Assembly: GCA_011390935.1 (NCBI GenBank)
Contig: JAABRL010000018.1
Coordinates: 1 to 56,331 of the forward strand
Origin: Gemmatimonas sp.
GTDB lineage: Bacteria > Gemmatimonadota > Gemmatimonadetes > Gemmatimonadales > Gemmatimonadaceae
Length of the DNA stretch: 56,331 bases
Direction: 5' to 3'
The notes beneath the pieces were generated by a model. That model was not told the origin of the DNA. It saw nothing but the letters and a program-made list of their open reading frames with translations, and ran no database searches. Below, piece by piece: positions 7,141 through 18,007 of the stretch (position 1 is its first letter; the number at the start of each line of letters is the position of its first letter). Made by a program: the position numbers and the translations under genes.

Positions 7141-10100
7141 TCAGGAAACCTGAAACTGTGGATCGTCGCGCACGCGATCGGCGAGCGCGCCGCGCGAATC
7201 GATCCCCAGCTTCTGAAAGATGTTCGAGAGATGCGTACTGACCGTGCGCGCCGAAATGTCGAGTGTCGCGCCGATCTGTTTGTTCGACAGGCGATTGGCG
7301 ACGGCGCGTGCGATTTCGAGTTCGCGCCCGGTGAGGGCGCCCACCCCCGAGGTCGCCGTGCGCGGTGGGAGTCGCACGCCAAGCGAGCGCAGCTGACTGC
7401 GCGTTTCGCGCAGCTCGCGTTCGGCGCCGATACGAGCGAACACGTCGTGCGCTTTGCGCAGCTCGCGCACCGCCGCATCGACGTCACCATCGGCTTCGAG
7501 CAGCTGCGCAGCGTTGCGACGCAGTCGGGCGGCATGCAAGACGAACGGTACGGCCTCGAGATCGTCCGCCGCTTCGAGAATCTGTCGCGCCGCGTCGGGA
7601 TGGTGGTCACGGAGTCGCGCAACGAGCGCGTCGGCCGCCTTGGCCCACGCGAGGCCGAGCCGATGGTTGAACGCAGCCGACTGCGTGCGCAGCCGCTCGG
7701 CGAGCTCGGTCACGCGGTCGTACTGCTGCAGCCAGAGGCCGGCTTCGAGAATCAGCGGAATCAGACGATGGATGGCCCACGCGATGTAGCCATACCGATC
7801 GGCGATCGTCAGCCCACGTTCGCCGTACGTGAGGGCGCGCTGCCAGGCGCCGCGCGCCAACCAGTAGTGGCCCATGCCGGTGTGGGCGAGAATCGCGTTG
7901 TGCACATTCGCCAGCTCCAGTCCCGAGCGTCCGAGTCCTTCCACCGCGTGTTCCGCATCGGCTAGTCGCCACGCTTCATCGAAGAGTGCGCGCGCCCGCT
8001 CGGTCTCATCGCGCGCCAGGACCATCAGCCCCGTCCAGACGAGCAGTCGCGGCAGCAGCGATTGCGGCGCGATCACGCGGGCTACAGGAATGACCTGCTC
8101 GGCCAGTGCGAGTCCCTCATCCCAGCGCCCGATCACGGACGCGTGTTCGATCGTGATCTCGGCCGTCATGGCGAGCAGCAACGGTGACGACAGCGATTCC
8201 GCCAGCTGGGTTGCCTGCCGTTGATGTCGTTCGGCGCCCGAGGCGTCACCCGTGAAGCCCGCCAGCATGGCCATCGCCCAGTGGGTGGCCCATGCGACTT
8301 CCACATCGCCACCGGAGTCCGTCAGCGCCAGCGCACGCTCGCCGTGTGCTCGCGCCTCCTCCACCGGTCCCGTCCAGCTCTGCAGCTGCAGCAGCAGCTG
8401 GTGCACCCGTGCCTCGAGTTCGTGATCGCCGAGCGACTGTGCCAGCGTGAGCGTCTCGTACGCACCGCTGATGGCAAGCGCGTGGCGTCCGAGCGCCTGG
8501 AGCGTTTTGGCGCGCGCCACGCGCACCTTGATCTCGAGGTCGGGCCGAGCCGCGCGTCGCGCGGCCGCTTCGGCCCGATCCAGTTGCTCGAGTCCTTCAT
8601 GCGCGTCGCCGGCGCGCGCCGATTCCTGTCCGAGCCGATACAGCAGTCGCGCGCTCGCGTCGAGGTCCGAGGCGGACTCGGCGGCGGTCAGCGCGTGTGC
8701 CCACTCACGAATTGCGGCGCTGGTGTCGCCGGTGCGCTGGAACGCGATACCGACCTCTTCGTGCAATGTGCGCAGCGCCTGCGCATCGCCGAGGCGTTCG
8801 GCGACCGCTCGCGCTTCACCGAGCCAGCGAACGGCTTCGACATCAGCGCGGCGCTGCAGGGCATCACGACCTGCGGCGGAGAGGTAGCGCAGGGCCCGTT
8901 CATCGCCCCCGAGTTCATGACCCCGCACGAGATGGCGCGCGATTTCGCTGGCACGCGCGTCACCGGCCGTGCCATGCATCGCTTCGAGGGCGGCGGCGAT
9001 GCGTGCGTGCAGCGCGCGCTCACGCGCGGCCGACAGCTCCTCCCGCACCAGGGCCTGCAAGATCGGGTGGCCGAAGGCGTAGTGCCCCGAGCCATCGGTC
9101 TTCTCTTCGACGAAGATGCGCTTGTGCACCAACTCGTCGATCGCATCGGCCAGCGGTTCGGGGTCGAGTGCGCTCGTGCGCGCCAGCAGCGCGAGGGAGG
9201 CGGTACCGTCGACGAGCGATGCGAACTCGGCGAGCCGGCGCGCGGGAGCAGAAAGGGCTTCCACTCGGGCGCGAACGGCGTCACGCACCGTTGCGGGGAG
9301 GTGTTCCGGGATCGCCTCCTCGATGATCCACGTGTCGCCGCGGAGCCGAATCCGTCCGGCCGCCACCAATGCCTTCAGCGTCTCCTCCACAAAGAACGGA
9401 TTGCCGTTTGTATGGCGGAAGAGCACGGCCGCATGCGCCTGTGCGTCCGCGTGCGCGATCGCGAACGTTCGCTGCAACAGTTCAGCCAGATCCTGTTGCG
9501 TGAGCGGTTCAATGCGTCGGTGCGTAGCCTGTCGCGCCGCCAGTAGCGACCGGATCACCTCCTGCAGCACGGCGCGCGGCTCGATCGCGTCATCGGCGTA
9601 CGTGAGCACCAGCAGGAGCGGCACACGCTCGATCTGGCGCGCGATGAAGTGCAGCAGTTCGAGCGACGACGGATCGGCCCACTGCGCATTGTCGAGCACG
9701 AGCAGCAATGGTTGCCGCGTTGCCAAACGCGTGAGAAACTGGGTGACGATCCAGAGCAGACGCGCCTTGCCGTCGCCATCGGCCCCGGTGCGGTGTCGCG
9801 CGTCGGCGCGGACTCCGGGGAGGGCGGGCATGATCGCGCGCAGGTCCTCCTCGGTGCCGCGGGCGAGCACCGTGAGGGCGCCGGGTTCGAGCGCCTGCAG
9901 TGGGGCGGCCAACGCGTCGGCGAAGGCACCGTAGGGCACGCCAGACTCTACGCTGAACCCGCGTCCGGCCGCCACCTGCATCCGCCGTCCGCGCGCCTCC
10001 TGCTCAAGGAGCGCGAGCAGGCGTGACTTGCCCACGCCGGGCTCGCCCGTCAGCAGCAGCGTGCGCCCGCGCCCTTCCAGCGCATCGTCCAGCGCCATCC

Positions 10101-10188
10101 GCAGGGCGCCGATGTCGGCGCGCCGTCCGACCAGCGGCAGCTCCTTGCCCCAGCTGGTGTGACCCGCATCGTGCGCGTGTGAAGCCAT
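7141..10188 (-). CDS. Large ATPase-TPR-LuxR transcriptional regulator (LAL/MalT-like)
   Basis: 1015 residues from the ATG at 10188. Order of parts: AAA_16-type ATPase with Walker A GEPGVGKS at residues 48-55 and a Walker B-like LLLVLDNAQWAD; a long alpha-helical, Ala/Arg/Leu-rich TPR-like middle (about 350-900); and a C-terminal LuxR helix-turn-helix, LTGRELEIARAVANRLSNKQ and HLSNIFQKLGIDSR. This is the large ATP-binding LuxR (STAND) architecture, in which ligand-triggered oligomerisation activates transcription. The open frame continues upstream to 11325, but that part lies antisense to yaeQ and the barrel gene and lacks family sequence, so it is rejected. The target genes are unknown; yaeQ is divergent, 198 bp away. 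Confidence 0.88.
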   Translation of the reverse strand: MASHAHDAGHTSWGKELPLVGRRADIGALRMALDDALEGRGRTLLLTGEPGVGKSRLLALLEQEARGRRMQVAAGRGFSVESGVPYGAFADALAAPLQALEPGALTVLARGTEEDLRAIMPALPGVRADARHRTGADGDGKARLLWIVTQFLTRLATRQPLLLVLDNAQWADPSSLELLHFIARQIERVPLLLVLTYADDAIEPRAVLQEVIRSLLAARQATHRRIEPLTQQDLAELLQRTFAIAHADAQAHAAVLFRHTNGNPFFVEETLKALVAAGRIRLRGDTWIIEEAIPEHLPATVRDAVRARVEALSAPARRLAEFASLVDGTASLALLARTSALDPEPLADAIDELVHKRIFVEEKTDGSGHYAFGHPILQALVREELSAARERALHARIAAALEAMHGTAGDARASEIARHLVRGHELGGDERALRYLSAAGRDALQRRADVEAVRWLGEARAVAERLGDAQALRTLHEEVGIAFQRTGDTSAAIREWAHALTAAESASDLDASARLLYRLGQESARAGDAHEGLEQLDRAEAAARRAARPDLEIKVRVARAKTLQALGRHALAISGAYETLTLAQSLGDHELEARVHQLLLQLQSWTGPVEEARAHGERALALTDSGGDVEVAWATHWAMAMLAGFTGDASGAERHQRQATQLAESLSSPLLLAMTAEITIEHASVIGRWDEGLALAEQVIPVARVIAPQSLLPRLLVWTGLMVLARDETERARALFDEAWRLADAEHAVEGLGRSGLELANVHNAILAHTGMGHYWLARGAWQRALTYGERGLTIADRYGYIAWAIHRLIPLILEAGLWLQQYDRVTELAERLRTQSAAFNHRLGLAWAKAADALVARLRDHHPDAARQILEAADDLEAVPFVLHAARLRRNAAQLLEADGDVDAAVRELRKAHDVFARIGAERELRETRSQLRSLGVRLPPRTATSGVGALTGRELEIARAVANRLSNKQIGATLDISARTVSTHLSNIFQKLGIDSRGALADRVRDDPQFQVS

Positions 10189-10386
10189 GCGGCAGCCTAC
10201 CGGGCAGGCGAGGGGAGAGGCGACCAAGGTCGAGGGACGACGCGGGGCGCTGCGCCGCGGCGCGTCCCCGCTCCTCGATTCTGCACCAATCCGGGGCAAT
10301 CGGATAGGGGGCGCGGCGCTGCGTGGCGCCCGCGATCCCGATAGACTCCGGCAGCTCGCGCTCTCCCCGCTCTCTCTCACGCGCCC

Positions 10387-10935
10387 ATGGCCCTCTCTTC
10401 CACGCTCTACACGCTCGAGATCGCCCTGTCGCATGTGGATCGACACGTATACGAGACGTTCTCGCTCCGCGTGCCCATGCATCCGTCCGAGTCGCCGGAA
10501 TATTTCGTGACGCGTGTGCTCGCGTACTGTCTCGAGTACACGGACGGCATCACCTTTTCGCGCGGCATCTCCGATCCCGATGAGCCGACGCTGGCCGTGC
10601 GTGATCTCACCGGCGCGCTGCACGCATGGTTCGAAATCGGTGCGCCCGATGCGGCGCGTGTGCACAAGGCGAGCAAGGCGGCCCCACGCGTGGCGATCTA
10701 TACGCATCGCGACCCCGGGCAGGTGTGCAAGGCGTTCATTGGCGAGCGCATTCATCGCGCGGCTGACATCCCCGTGCAGGCGATCGATCGGGAGCTCGTG
10801 GCGGCCATCGCGGAGCGACTGGTACGGCGCATGACGCTCGACGTTGCCGTCACGGAGGGCATGTTGTATGTCACCATCGATGGCGCGGTGCTGTCGGGAG
10901 CGGTGGTGTCGCATCCGTTGCAGCGCGTCGACTGA
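10387..10935 (+). CDS. yaeQ: YaeQ family protein
   Basis: 182 residues matching the YaeQ family over its full usual length, with the typical opening (LYTLEIALSHVDRHVYE), HPSESPEYFVTRVLAYCLEY, and FSRGISDPDEPTL followed by WFEIGAPDAARVHKA. The fold is a circularly permuted PD-(D/E)xK nuclease-like domain. The Glu/Asp in SDPDEP and the WFEIG strand fit that core, but the cellular role is not established. The leader before the ATG is pyrimidine-rich (CTCTCCCCGCTCTCTCTC) with no purine ribosome-binding site. Confidence 0.9.
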   Translation: MALSSTLYTLEIALSHVDRHVYETFSLRVPMHPSESPEYFVTRVLAYCLEYTDGITFSRGISDPDEPTLAVRDLTGALHAWFEIGAPDAARVHKASKAAPRVAIYTHRDPGQVCKAFIGERIHRAADIPVQAIDRELVAAIAERLVRRMTLDVAVTEGMLYVTIDGAVLSGAVVSHPLQRVD

Positions 10936-11068
10936 CGGTTCACCGCCATCTGTGCTCGCCGTCACCAACTCGACGCACTTTGCAGGCGTTGGAGTAGAAG
11001 AGTGATGTGCTGTGCCATCGATATCGTGCGATGTGCAGTCGTCGTTTTCATCTCTTCCGAGGTTCTTC

Positions 11069-11695
11069 ATGTTGCATTCCTCACGCTTGAGCGCCACCCT
11101 GCTCCTGGGCACCTTGCTCACCATCGGTGCCGTGCCCGCGCACGCACAGACGGAGTTCGGCGTCATGGGCGGCGCCACTTTCAGCACCCTGCGCGGCATC
11201 GATGTCGATGACCGCACCGGGACGCTCGTAGGCGCGTATCTGCTCCGCCCGTTCGTGGGTCCGCTGCAGTGGCAGATCGAAGGACTCGCCAGCAGCCGAG
11301 GCGCCACGCCGCGTAACGGAGGCACGGGCAGCGCGCTCGAACTGCGTTATTTCGAAGTTCCGGTCATGCTGCGCCTCTCCCTCGCGCGCGGAAGCCGCCT
11401 CAATCCGCACGTGTATGCGGGCCCCTACGCAGGGGTACGCATCAACTGCACCGTCGAAGGGACCAGCGGAGACTGCGACGACCTGCCTGGCATCAGCACG
11501 AAGTCCGTCGATCTCGGCGGGATCGCCGGCGGTGGCGTGAGCTACGATCTGGGTGGCCTCATGCTCACCGGCGGGGCGCGCTACAGCTTCGGCGTCTCGA
11601 ACATTGCAGAGTTCCAGCGGGACAATGTGCGCGAAGCGGCGAGGCATGGTGGGTACGCGATCTACGCTGGGCTTGGGCTCCGCCTCGGTCGATAG
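11069..11695 (+). CDS. Outer-membrane beta-barrel protein (PorT/OmpA-barrel-like)
   Basis: 208 residues with a Sec signal ending PAHAQ, then alternating amphipathic strands with frequent Gly and Tyr: EFGVMGGATFSTL, GTLVGAYLLRPF, ELRYFEVPVMLRLSL, NPHVYAGPYAGVRI, and a last strand ending in LGLRLGR. This is the small single-domain barrel type of Bacteroidota and related phyla. Two Cys (in INCTVEGTSGDCDD) probably form a loop disulfide. GAGG lies about 6 nt before the ATG. A hairpin overlapping the stop follows. Function beyond outer-membrane location is unknown. Confidence 0.8.
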   Translation: MLHSSRLSATLLLGTLLTIGAVPAHAQTEFGVMGGATFSTLRGIDVDDRTGTLVGAYLLRPFVGPLQWQIEGLASSRGATPRNGGTGSALELRYFEVPVMLRLSLARGSRLNPHVYAGPYAGVRINCTVEGTSGDCDDLPGISTKSVDLGGIAGGGVSYDLGGLMLTGGARYSFGVSNIAEFQRDNVREAARHGGYAIYAGLGLRLGR

Positions 11696-11719
11696 CGGCG
11701 GGGAGGCAGCCCCGCCGTT
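11694..11719 (+). terminator. Hairpin overlapping the barrel gene stop
   Basis: AGCGGCGGGG (11694-11703) pairs with CCCCGCCGTT (11710-11719), ten positions including one G:T, with a 6-nt loop. It begins inside the stop codon of the barrel gene. Only a TT follows the stem, so this may be a weak terminator or a processing barrier before the Na/Pi transporter gene 37 bp on. Confidence 0.5.
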
Positions 11720-11755
11720 GACCCAGCGGCGAGTGGCCTGCATCGTGCCTGCATC

Positions 11756-13372
11756 GTGCTCACGAACCTCATCGGCGGGATCGGCCTCTTCCTCATCGGC
11801 ATGGTGCTCCTCACGGAGGGGCTCAAGTCGGCGGCGGGTGATGGACTCAAGCGGGCACTCGTTCGATTCACGGGTGGTCCGGTACGATCGCTGCTGGCTG
11901 GCGCTGGCGTCACCGCGCTGGTGCAGTCATCGAGTGCGACCACGCTCACCACCATCGGATTCGTGAGTGCCGGCCTGCTCACGTTTCCGCAGGCGGTCGG
12001 CGTCATCTTTGGCGCGAACCTTGGCACCACGAGTACGGCGTGGCTGGTGGCGGTATTCGGGCTCAAAATGAGCGTGTTGCCGGCGGCGCTGCCCATGGTC
12101 GGCATGGGCGCGCTGCTGCGGTTGCTCGGTCGCGGACGGATCGCCCACGGCGGCCTCGCGTTGGCCGGCTTCGGGCTGATCTTCGTGGGCATCGACACGC
12201 TGCAGGTCGGCATGGCGGGGCTCGCCACGCAGATCGGGCCGGATCGGTTTCCGGGCAGCACAGTTTCCGGGCGCGTATTGCTCGTGCTCGTGGGGATTGT
12301 GATGACCGTGGTCATGCAGTCCTCGAGCGCCGCGGTGGCGACGACCCTTACGGCGCTCAGCACCGGCACGATTGATGTGGCGCAAGCCGGGGCACTCGTC
12401 ATCGGGCAGAACGTCGGCACCACGGTGACCGCAGGCCTGGCCGCGATCGGGGCGTCGGTGCCCGCAAAGCGCACCGCGCTGGCGCACGTGTTGTTCAACA
12501 CCAGCACGGCGGTGGTCGCCCTGGCGCTGCTGCCGGGATTGCCACTGCTCGCGCGTTGGTTGACCACCCACGTTGGTCCCACGCACGACGCGCTCTTCCT
12601 TGCCGGATTCCAGACCGGCTTCAATCTGCTCGGCGTGTTGATGCTGTTACCCGTGCTCGATGCGTTCTCTCGACTGGTGACACGACTCGTGCCGGATCGT
12701 GGCTCATCGCTTACGCGCTATCTCGATCGCAGCGTGACGCGCCTGCCGGCCGTGGCGGTGGAGACGGCGCATCGCACGTTGCGCGAAGTGTTGGCCGGCG
12801 TGCTCGATGCCACCGACTTCGCGGCGCGCCCCGCGGGCGAGCGCCGCGCCGTGGCACTTCGCGACGCGCTCGCCGAGACGCGACAGTTTCTGGCGGCGGT
12901 GCACCCTGAACCGGAGAGTGCGGCCGTGCACGCACGGCATGTCGCCGCGCTGCACGCGCTCGATCATCTCGAGCAGCTCGCGGGTTTGGCGGCGCAGGTG
13001 GTGCCGCGCGACACTCGCGACGATGTCGCGCTGGCGGAGCAACGTGCACACGTGCAGGCGATCATGGCGCTGGCGCGCGCACTGATCGCGCAGCAGTCCG
13101 ACGTGCCTGTGGATGCCTCAGATTCTGCGCTGGCAGCGCTGCGTGAGGTCACTCGGCGCGATCGCGTGCGGGCCATCGATGCCGCGGCCGCAGGCCGGGC
13201 CTCCCCCGATCATGTGCTCGCGCAGCTCGAGGCCATGCGCTGGATGGACGCGGTCGCGTACCATCTGCATCGTGCACTGCACCACCTGCGCGATGACACG
13301 TCCGACCCATGGGGCGAAGCCCCCGTGGACACGGGGGCGATCGCGACGCAGTCCGTACCTGTGCCTTCGTGA
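11756..13372 (+). CDS. Na/Pi cotransporter family protein with PhoU-like C-terminal domain
   Basis: 538 residues beginning at GTG. Two repeats of the NaPi-II signature are visible: ALVQSSSATTLTTIGFVSAG at about residues 58-77, and VVMQSSSAAVATTLTALSTG at about 185-205, each preceded by membrane helices. The QSSS motifs form the phosphate/sodium site in this family. About ten hydrophobic segments occupy residues 1-320. The rest (about 340-530) is soluble, helical and rich in Ala, Arg and His, as expected for a PhoU-like regulatory domain. It follows the barrel gene by 60 bp and could share its transcript. Sodium-coupled phosphate uptake is inferred from family. Confidence 0.9.
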   Translation: MLTNLIGGIGLFLIGMVLLTEGLKSAAGDGLKRALVRFTGGPVRSLLAGAGVTALVQSSSATTLTTIGFVSAGLLTFPQAVGVIFGANLGTTSTAWLVAVFGLKMSVLPAALPMVGMGALLRLLGRGRIAHGGLALAGFGLIFVGIDTLQVGMAGLATQIGPDRFPGSTVSGRVLLVLVGIVMTVVMQSSSAAVATTLTALSTGTIDVAQAGALVIGQNVGTTVTAGLAAIGASVPAKRTALAHVLFNTSTAVVALALLPGLPLLARWLTTHVGPTHDALFLAGFQTGFNLLGVLMLLPVLDAFSRLVTRLVPDRGSSLTRYLDRSVTRLPAVAVETAHRTLREVLAGVLDATDFAARPAGERRAVALRDALAETRQFLAAVHPEPESAAVHARHVAALHALDHLEQLAGLAAQVVPRDTRDDVALAEQRAHVQAIMALARALIAQQSDVPVDASDSALAALREVTRRDRVRAIDAAAAGRASPDHVLAQLEAMRWMDAVAYHLHRALHHLRDDTSDPWGEAPVDTGAIATQSVPVPS

Positions 13373-13502
13373 CGGACGCCCACCTGGTGATGTGACCGAA
13401 GGGAGGGCGCGGCACACTCCCGACGCTCAAGTTCTGGAGGCGAGCAGTCGAGATTCTCTGCTGCTCGGCGTATCACGCACCGCCCTCCCTCCCCAGCTCC
13501 CG

Positions 13503-13808
13503 ATGAGCCACGCCACCCTCGGCGCGAAGCGCCGACTGATTCGCTTCCCCGGTGATCCCCTCGACTTCGCGCTGATCGATTTCGGGCCGGACGACCGTCC
13601 TTTCGCGCCGCAGCTGGTCGCGCTGATCGTCGAGGAGTCCCCCATGGGCGGTTGCAGTCTCGCCGTGAGTGCGGGTGGCGACCATCTCGCGGAAGGACGC
13701 GGCTGCCGCGTCAAAGTTGGGCGCATGGCTCCGGTGCGCGCCGAAATCCGCTGGATTCGGACGCTCGATGATCGGGTTATGCGCGTCGGGCTGCAGTTTC
13801 TCGAGTAG
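13503..13808 (+). CDS. PilZ-domain protein
   Basis: 101 residues from the ATG at 13503, preceded by a C/T-rich leader (CCCTCCCTCCCC). It shows a PilZ pattern: RRLIR near residues 10-14 as the RxxxR element, EESPMGG as a variant of (D/N)xSxxG, and the closing strand RVMRVGLQFLE (G[LV]xF). The family binds cyclic di-GMP to control motility or exopolysaccharide. Glu replaces the usual Asp/Asn in the second motif, so binding is likely but not certain. It is a stand-alone domain, 130 bp after the Na/Pi transporter and convergent with the LPOR-like gene. Confidence 0.65.
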   Translation: MSHATLGAKRRLIRFPGDPLDFALIDFGPDDRPFAPQLVALIVEESPMGGCSLAVSAGGDHLAEGRGCRVKVGRMAPVRAEIRWIRTLDDRVMRVGLQFLE

Positions 13809-13824
13809 GTCCGCAGACGAGACC

Positions 13825-15816
<1,992 letters not shown>

Positions 15817-15940
15817 GCGCGTAAGGGTAGAAGTCGGTAGGGTACGAGGCGACGATGGCTGGCCATCGGCGGTTGCCGCGTGGCACATTGCTCAGCGAAC
15901 CGGCGCTCGATCGCGCCGATGTTTCCATCCGTGGAGTGCC

Positions 15941-16741
15941 ATGGCAGAGAATATCGCGTCGAACGACGCTGCGCATGCATCGAAAGCGGAAAGACGCTCA
16001 GGGCGTTGGGCGGTCCGAGCGCGCGTGACGTGGGCCGTGTGCTCGATCGTCGTCACGGAGTGCCTCATCCTCGGACTCGCGGTGCTTCCGGCCGTGTCGT
16101 TCTGGACATGGGTAGCCGACTGGCGCATGGTGCCCGACTGGGCGCAGGCGCTCGTGATGGCCATGGCGTTCGTGCCGGCCTACGTGCTGTTCGCGCTCAG
16201 CGTGCTGCTCTACTCCGCGTTTGCGGCGTGGCTGTTCGGCTGGCGCACCAAACCCGGTCTGGAGCTGCGCCTCGCCGACATGACGTGGCCGGTGCTCGAT
16301 TGGGGGCGGTACCTCATGACCATTCACGTGGCGCGCACCTTTGCTGGTGCGGTGTTCCGCTCGACGCCGGTGTGGGCGATGTATCTGCGACTGAACGGCG
16401 CCACGCTCGGTCGTGGCTGCTGGGTGAACAGTCTCAAGCTCATGGACCACAGTCTGCTCGAGTTCGGGGATCACGTGGTCATCGGCTCTGATGCGAGCGT
16501 CTCCGGACATATCATCGAACGCGGACTGCTGAAGACGGCGCCGGTGCGCCTCGGTCGGCACGTCACGATCGGCATCAACAGTGTGGTGGGCATTGGCACC
16601 ACGATCGGCGATGGGACGCAGGTGGGCGCGCTCAGCGTCGTGGCGAAGTATTCCGTGCTCGAACCGAATGCCGTGTACGCAGGGGCGCCGGCGCGTCGCC
16701 TTGAACGCACGGCGCGGTCGCCGGTAGCTCCGGCAGAGTAG
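15941..16741 (+). CDS. Membrane protein with hexapeptide (LbH) acyltransferase domain
   Basis: 266 residues from ATG 15941, with GGAG five bases upstream. Residues about 25-50 and 65-105 are hydrophobic membrane helices. From about 155 on, the protein has the imperfect hexapeptide repeats of a left-handed beta-helix: GATLGRGCWVNSL, FGDHVVIGSDASVSGH, LGRHVTIGINSVVGIGTTIG, DGTQVGALSVVAKYSV. It closes with the typical AGAPARRL. Such enzymes acetylate or acylate sugars or non-ribosomal peptides; this domain resembles the C-terminal part of Pls/PatB-like carrier proteins. The acceptor is unknown. It converges on the M50 protease gene. Confidence 0.78.
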   Translation: MAENIASNDAAHASKAERRSGRWAVRARVTWAVCSIVVTECLILGLAVLPAVSFWTWVADWRMVPDWAQALVMAMAFVPAYVLFALSVLLYSAFAAWLFGWRTKPGLELRLADMTWPVLDWGRYLMTIHVARTFAGAVFRSTPVWAMYLRLNGATLGRGCWVNSLKLMDHSLLEFGDHVVIGSDASVSGHIIERGLLKTAPVRLGRHVTIGINSVVGIGTTIGDGTQVGALSVVAKYSVLEPNAVYAGAPARRLERTARSPVAPAE

Positions 16742-16765
16742 GCGCGCGCTCCGATTCAGCGCGCC
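16741..16765. terminator. Hairpin between convergent acyltransferase and M50 genes
   Basis: GGCGCGC (16741-16747) pairs perfectly with GCGCGCC (16759-16765) around an 11-nt loop. It starts at the acyltransferase stop codon. No T-run is present. Confidence 0.45.
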
Positions 16766-16788
16766 TGCGTCATCGCGCCTGCGTCATC
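16761..16788. repeat. Tandem 14-bp duplication at the M50 gene 3' end
   Basis: GCGCCTGCGTCATC occurs twice head to tail (16761-16774 and 16775-16788). Each copy carries a TGA on the minus strand, and the second copy provides the M50 protease stop codon. This is a small recent duplication without a predicted effect on the protein. Confidence 0.7.
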
Positions 16789-17878
16789 GCGCGCGCGCCA
16801 GCGCCGCGTGCACGCTCACGAACTCGCCCACGTTCTCCATGGTGAGCAGCCCCACGAGTTCGCCGCGCACCACGACCGGCATGGTACGCACGGTGGACTG
16901 CTGCAGTCGTTGCAGCGCGCCATCGAGCATCTCCAGCGGGTCGGCGCTCGGCACATCGCGATTCATGGCATCCACCACGCGCAAATGATCCGTGCGGCGC
17001 GCGAGCGCGGTCAGCAGTGCCTGTCGCGTGAGGATGCCGACGACGCGCCCCTCGTCTGCCACCGGAAAATCCTGTTGGCTGCCGGCCAGCAGCAGCTCGA
17101 CCGCACGCGACAACGGATCGACGGGCGACAGCGTGCGAAAGTCGGTGATCATGGCGTGTGACACCGGAATGCCATCGAGTGCGCCCTTCATCTGCGCCGC
17201 CGCCGATTCCTGCGAGGCCCCGATCCACACGAACAGCGCGATCAGCATGAGGAACGGATTCGTGAAGAAGCCCACGATGGCGAACAGCGCGGCGAACAGT
17301 TTGCCGACCGTGGCGGCGCGCGCGGTGGCCAGCGGATACGGCATGCGCATGGCCAGGAGCGCGCGCAGCACGCGTCCCCCGTCCATGGGAAACGCCGGCA
17401 GCATGTTGAACACCACCAGCATGATGTTCACGGCGAGCAGGCGCTCGAGAAAGGCCGGGCCGGCAATGCCCGCGTCAGCCACGATCGCTTCGGGGCTGAA
17501 CGGGCGCCCGAGCAGCGCGAGTGTGATGGCAATCCCGATCGCAATGACGATGTTCACGGCCGGTCCCGCGACCGCGACCAACAGCTCCTGTCGCGGCTTG
17601 TCGGGCATGCGTTCGAGGCGCGCCACCCCGCCGATGGGGAGCAACGTGATGTCACGCGTCTGCACACCGAAGCGACGCGCGGTGAGCGCGTGTCCGAACT
17701 CGTGCAGCAGCACACACAGGAACAGGGCGAGAATGAAGCCCACACCGGTGAGCGCGGCCAGTACGCTCTGCTGGGATGACCACACCGAAAGGCCGATCCA
17801 CACCAGCAGCGCAACGAACGTGACATGCATCTGGACCGGGATGCCGGCGTAGCGTCCAACCGGAATCGACCATTTCAT
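16784..17878 (-). CDS. M50 family (site-2-type) metalloprotease with two CBS domains
   Basis: 364 residues. Zinc motif HEFGH is at 59-63 inside a membrane helix, and the third ligand is in NMLPAFPMDGGRVLRALL. Four to five membrane helices fill residues 15-230. The C-terminal 130 residues hold two CBS repeats (ITDFRTLSPVDPLSRAVELL; VVDAMNRDVPSADPLEMLDG), which usually bind adenine nucleotides and gate activity. This is the SpoIVFB-like subgroup 'M50 plus CBS' common in soil bacteria, which cleaves transmembrane substrates. The substrate is unknown. The gene is divergent from the molybdenum hydroxylase operon, with a 129-bp intergenic region. Confidence 0.9.
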   Translation of the reverse strand: MKWSIPVGRYAGIPVQMHVTFVALLVWIGLSVWSSQQSVLAALTGVGFILALFLCVLLHEFGHALTARRFGVQTRDITLLPIGGVARLERMPDKPRQELLVAVAGPAVNIVIAIGIAITLALLGRPFSPEAIVADAGIAGPAFLERLLAVNIMLVVFNMLPAFPMDGGRVLRALLAMRMPYPLATARAATVGKLFAALFAIVGFFTNPFLMLIALFVWIGASQESAAAQMKGALDGIPVSHAMITDFRTLSPVDPLSRAVELLLAGSQQDFPVADEGRVVGILTRQALLTALARRTDHLRVVDAMNRDVPSADPLEMLDGALQRLQQSTVRTMPVVVRGELVGLLTMENVGEFVSVHAALARAR

Positions 17879-18007
17879 GGCGTGCGTCCGAAGCGGGAAA
17901 TCCGTCTGTCCGAGGCGCGGCGGCGCGCCGCGCGAGCTCGTCGCAATCTACCGGAGCCGCCGGTACATTGCGACGATGCGACCTGAGTCTTTGCCGTACT
18001 GTCGCGC

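Noticed and set aside
10189..11325. Upstream extension of the LuxR-regulator reading frame
   Set aside because: It lies antisense to yaeQ and the barrel gene, has no family sequence, and the ATPase domain begins normally just after the ATG at 10188.
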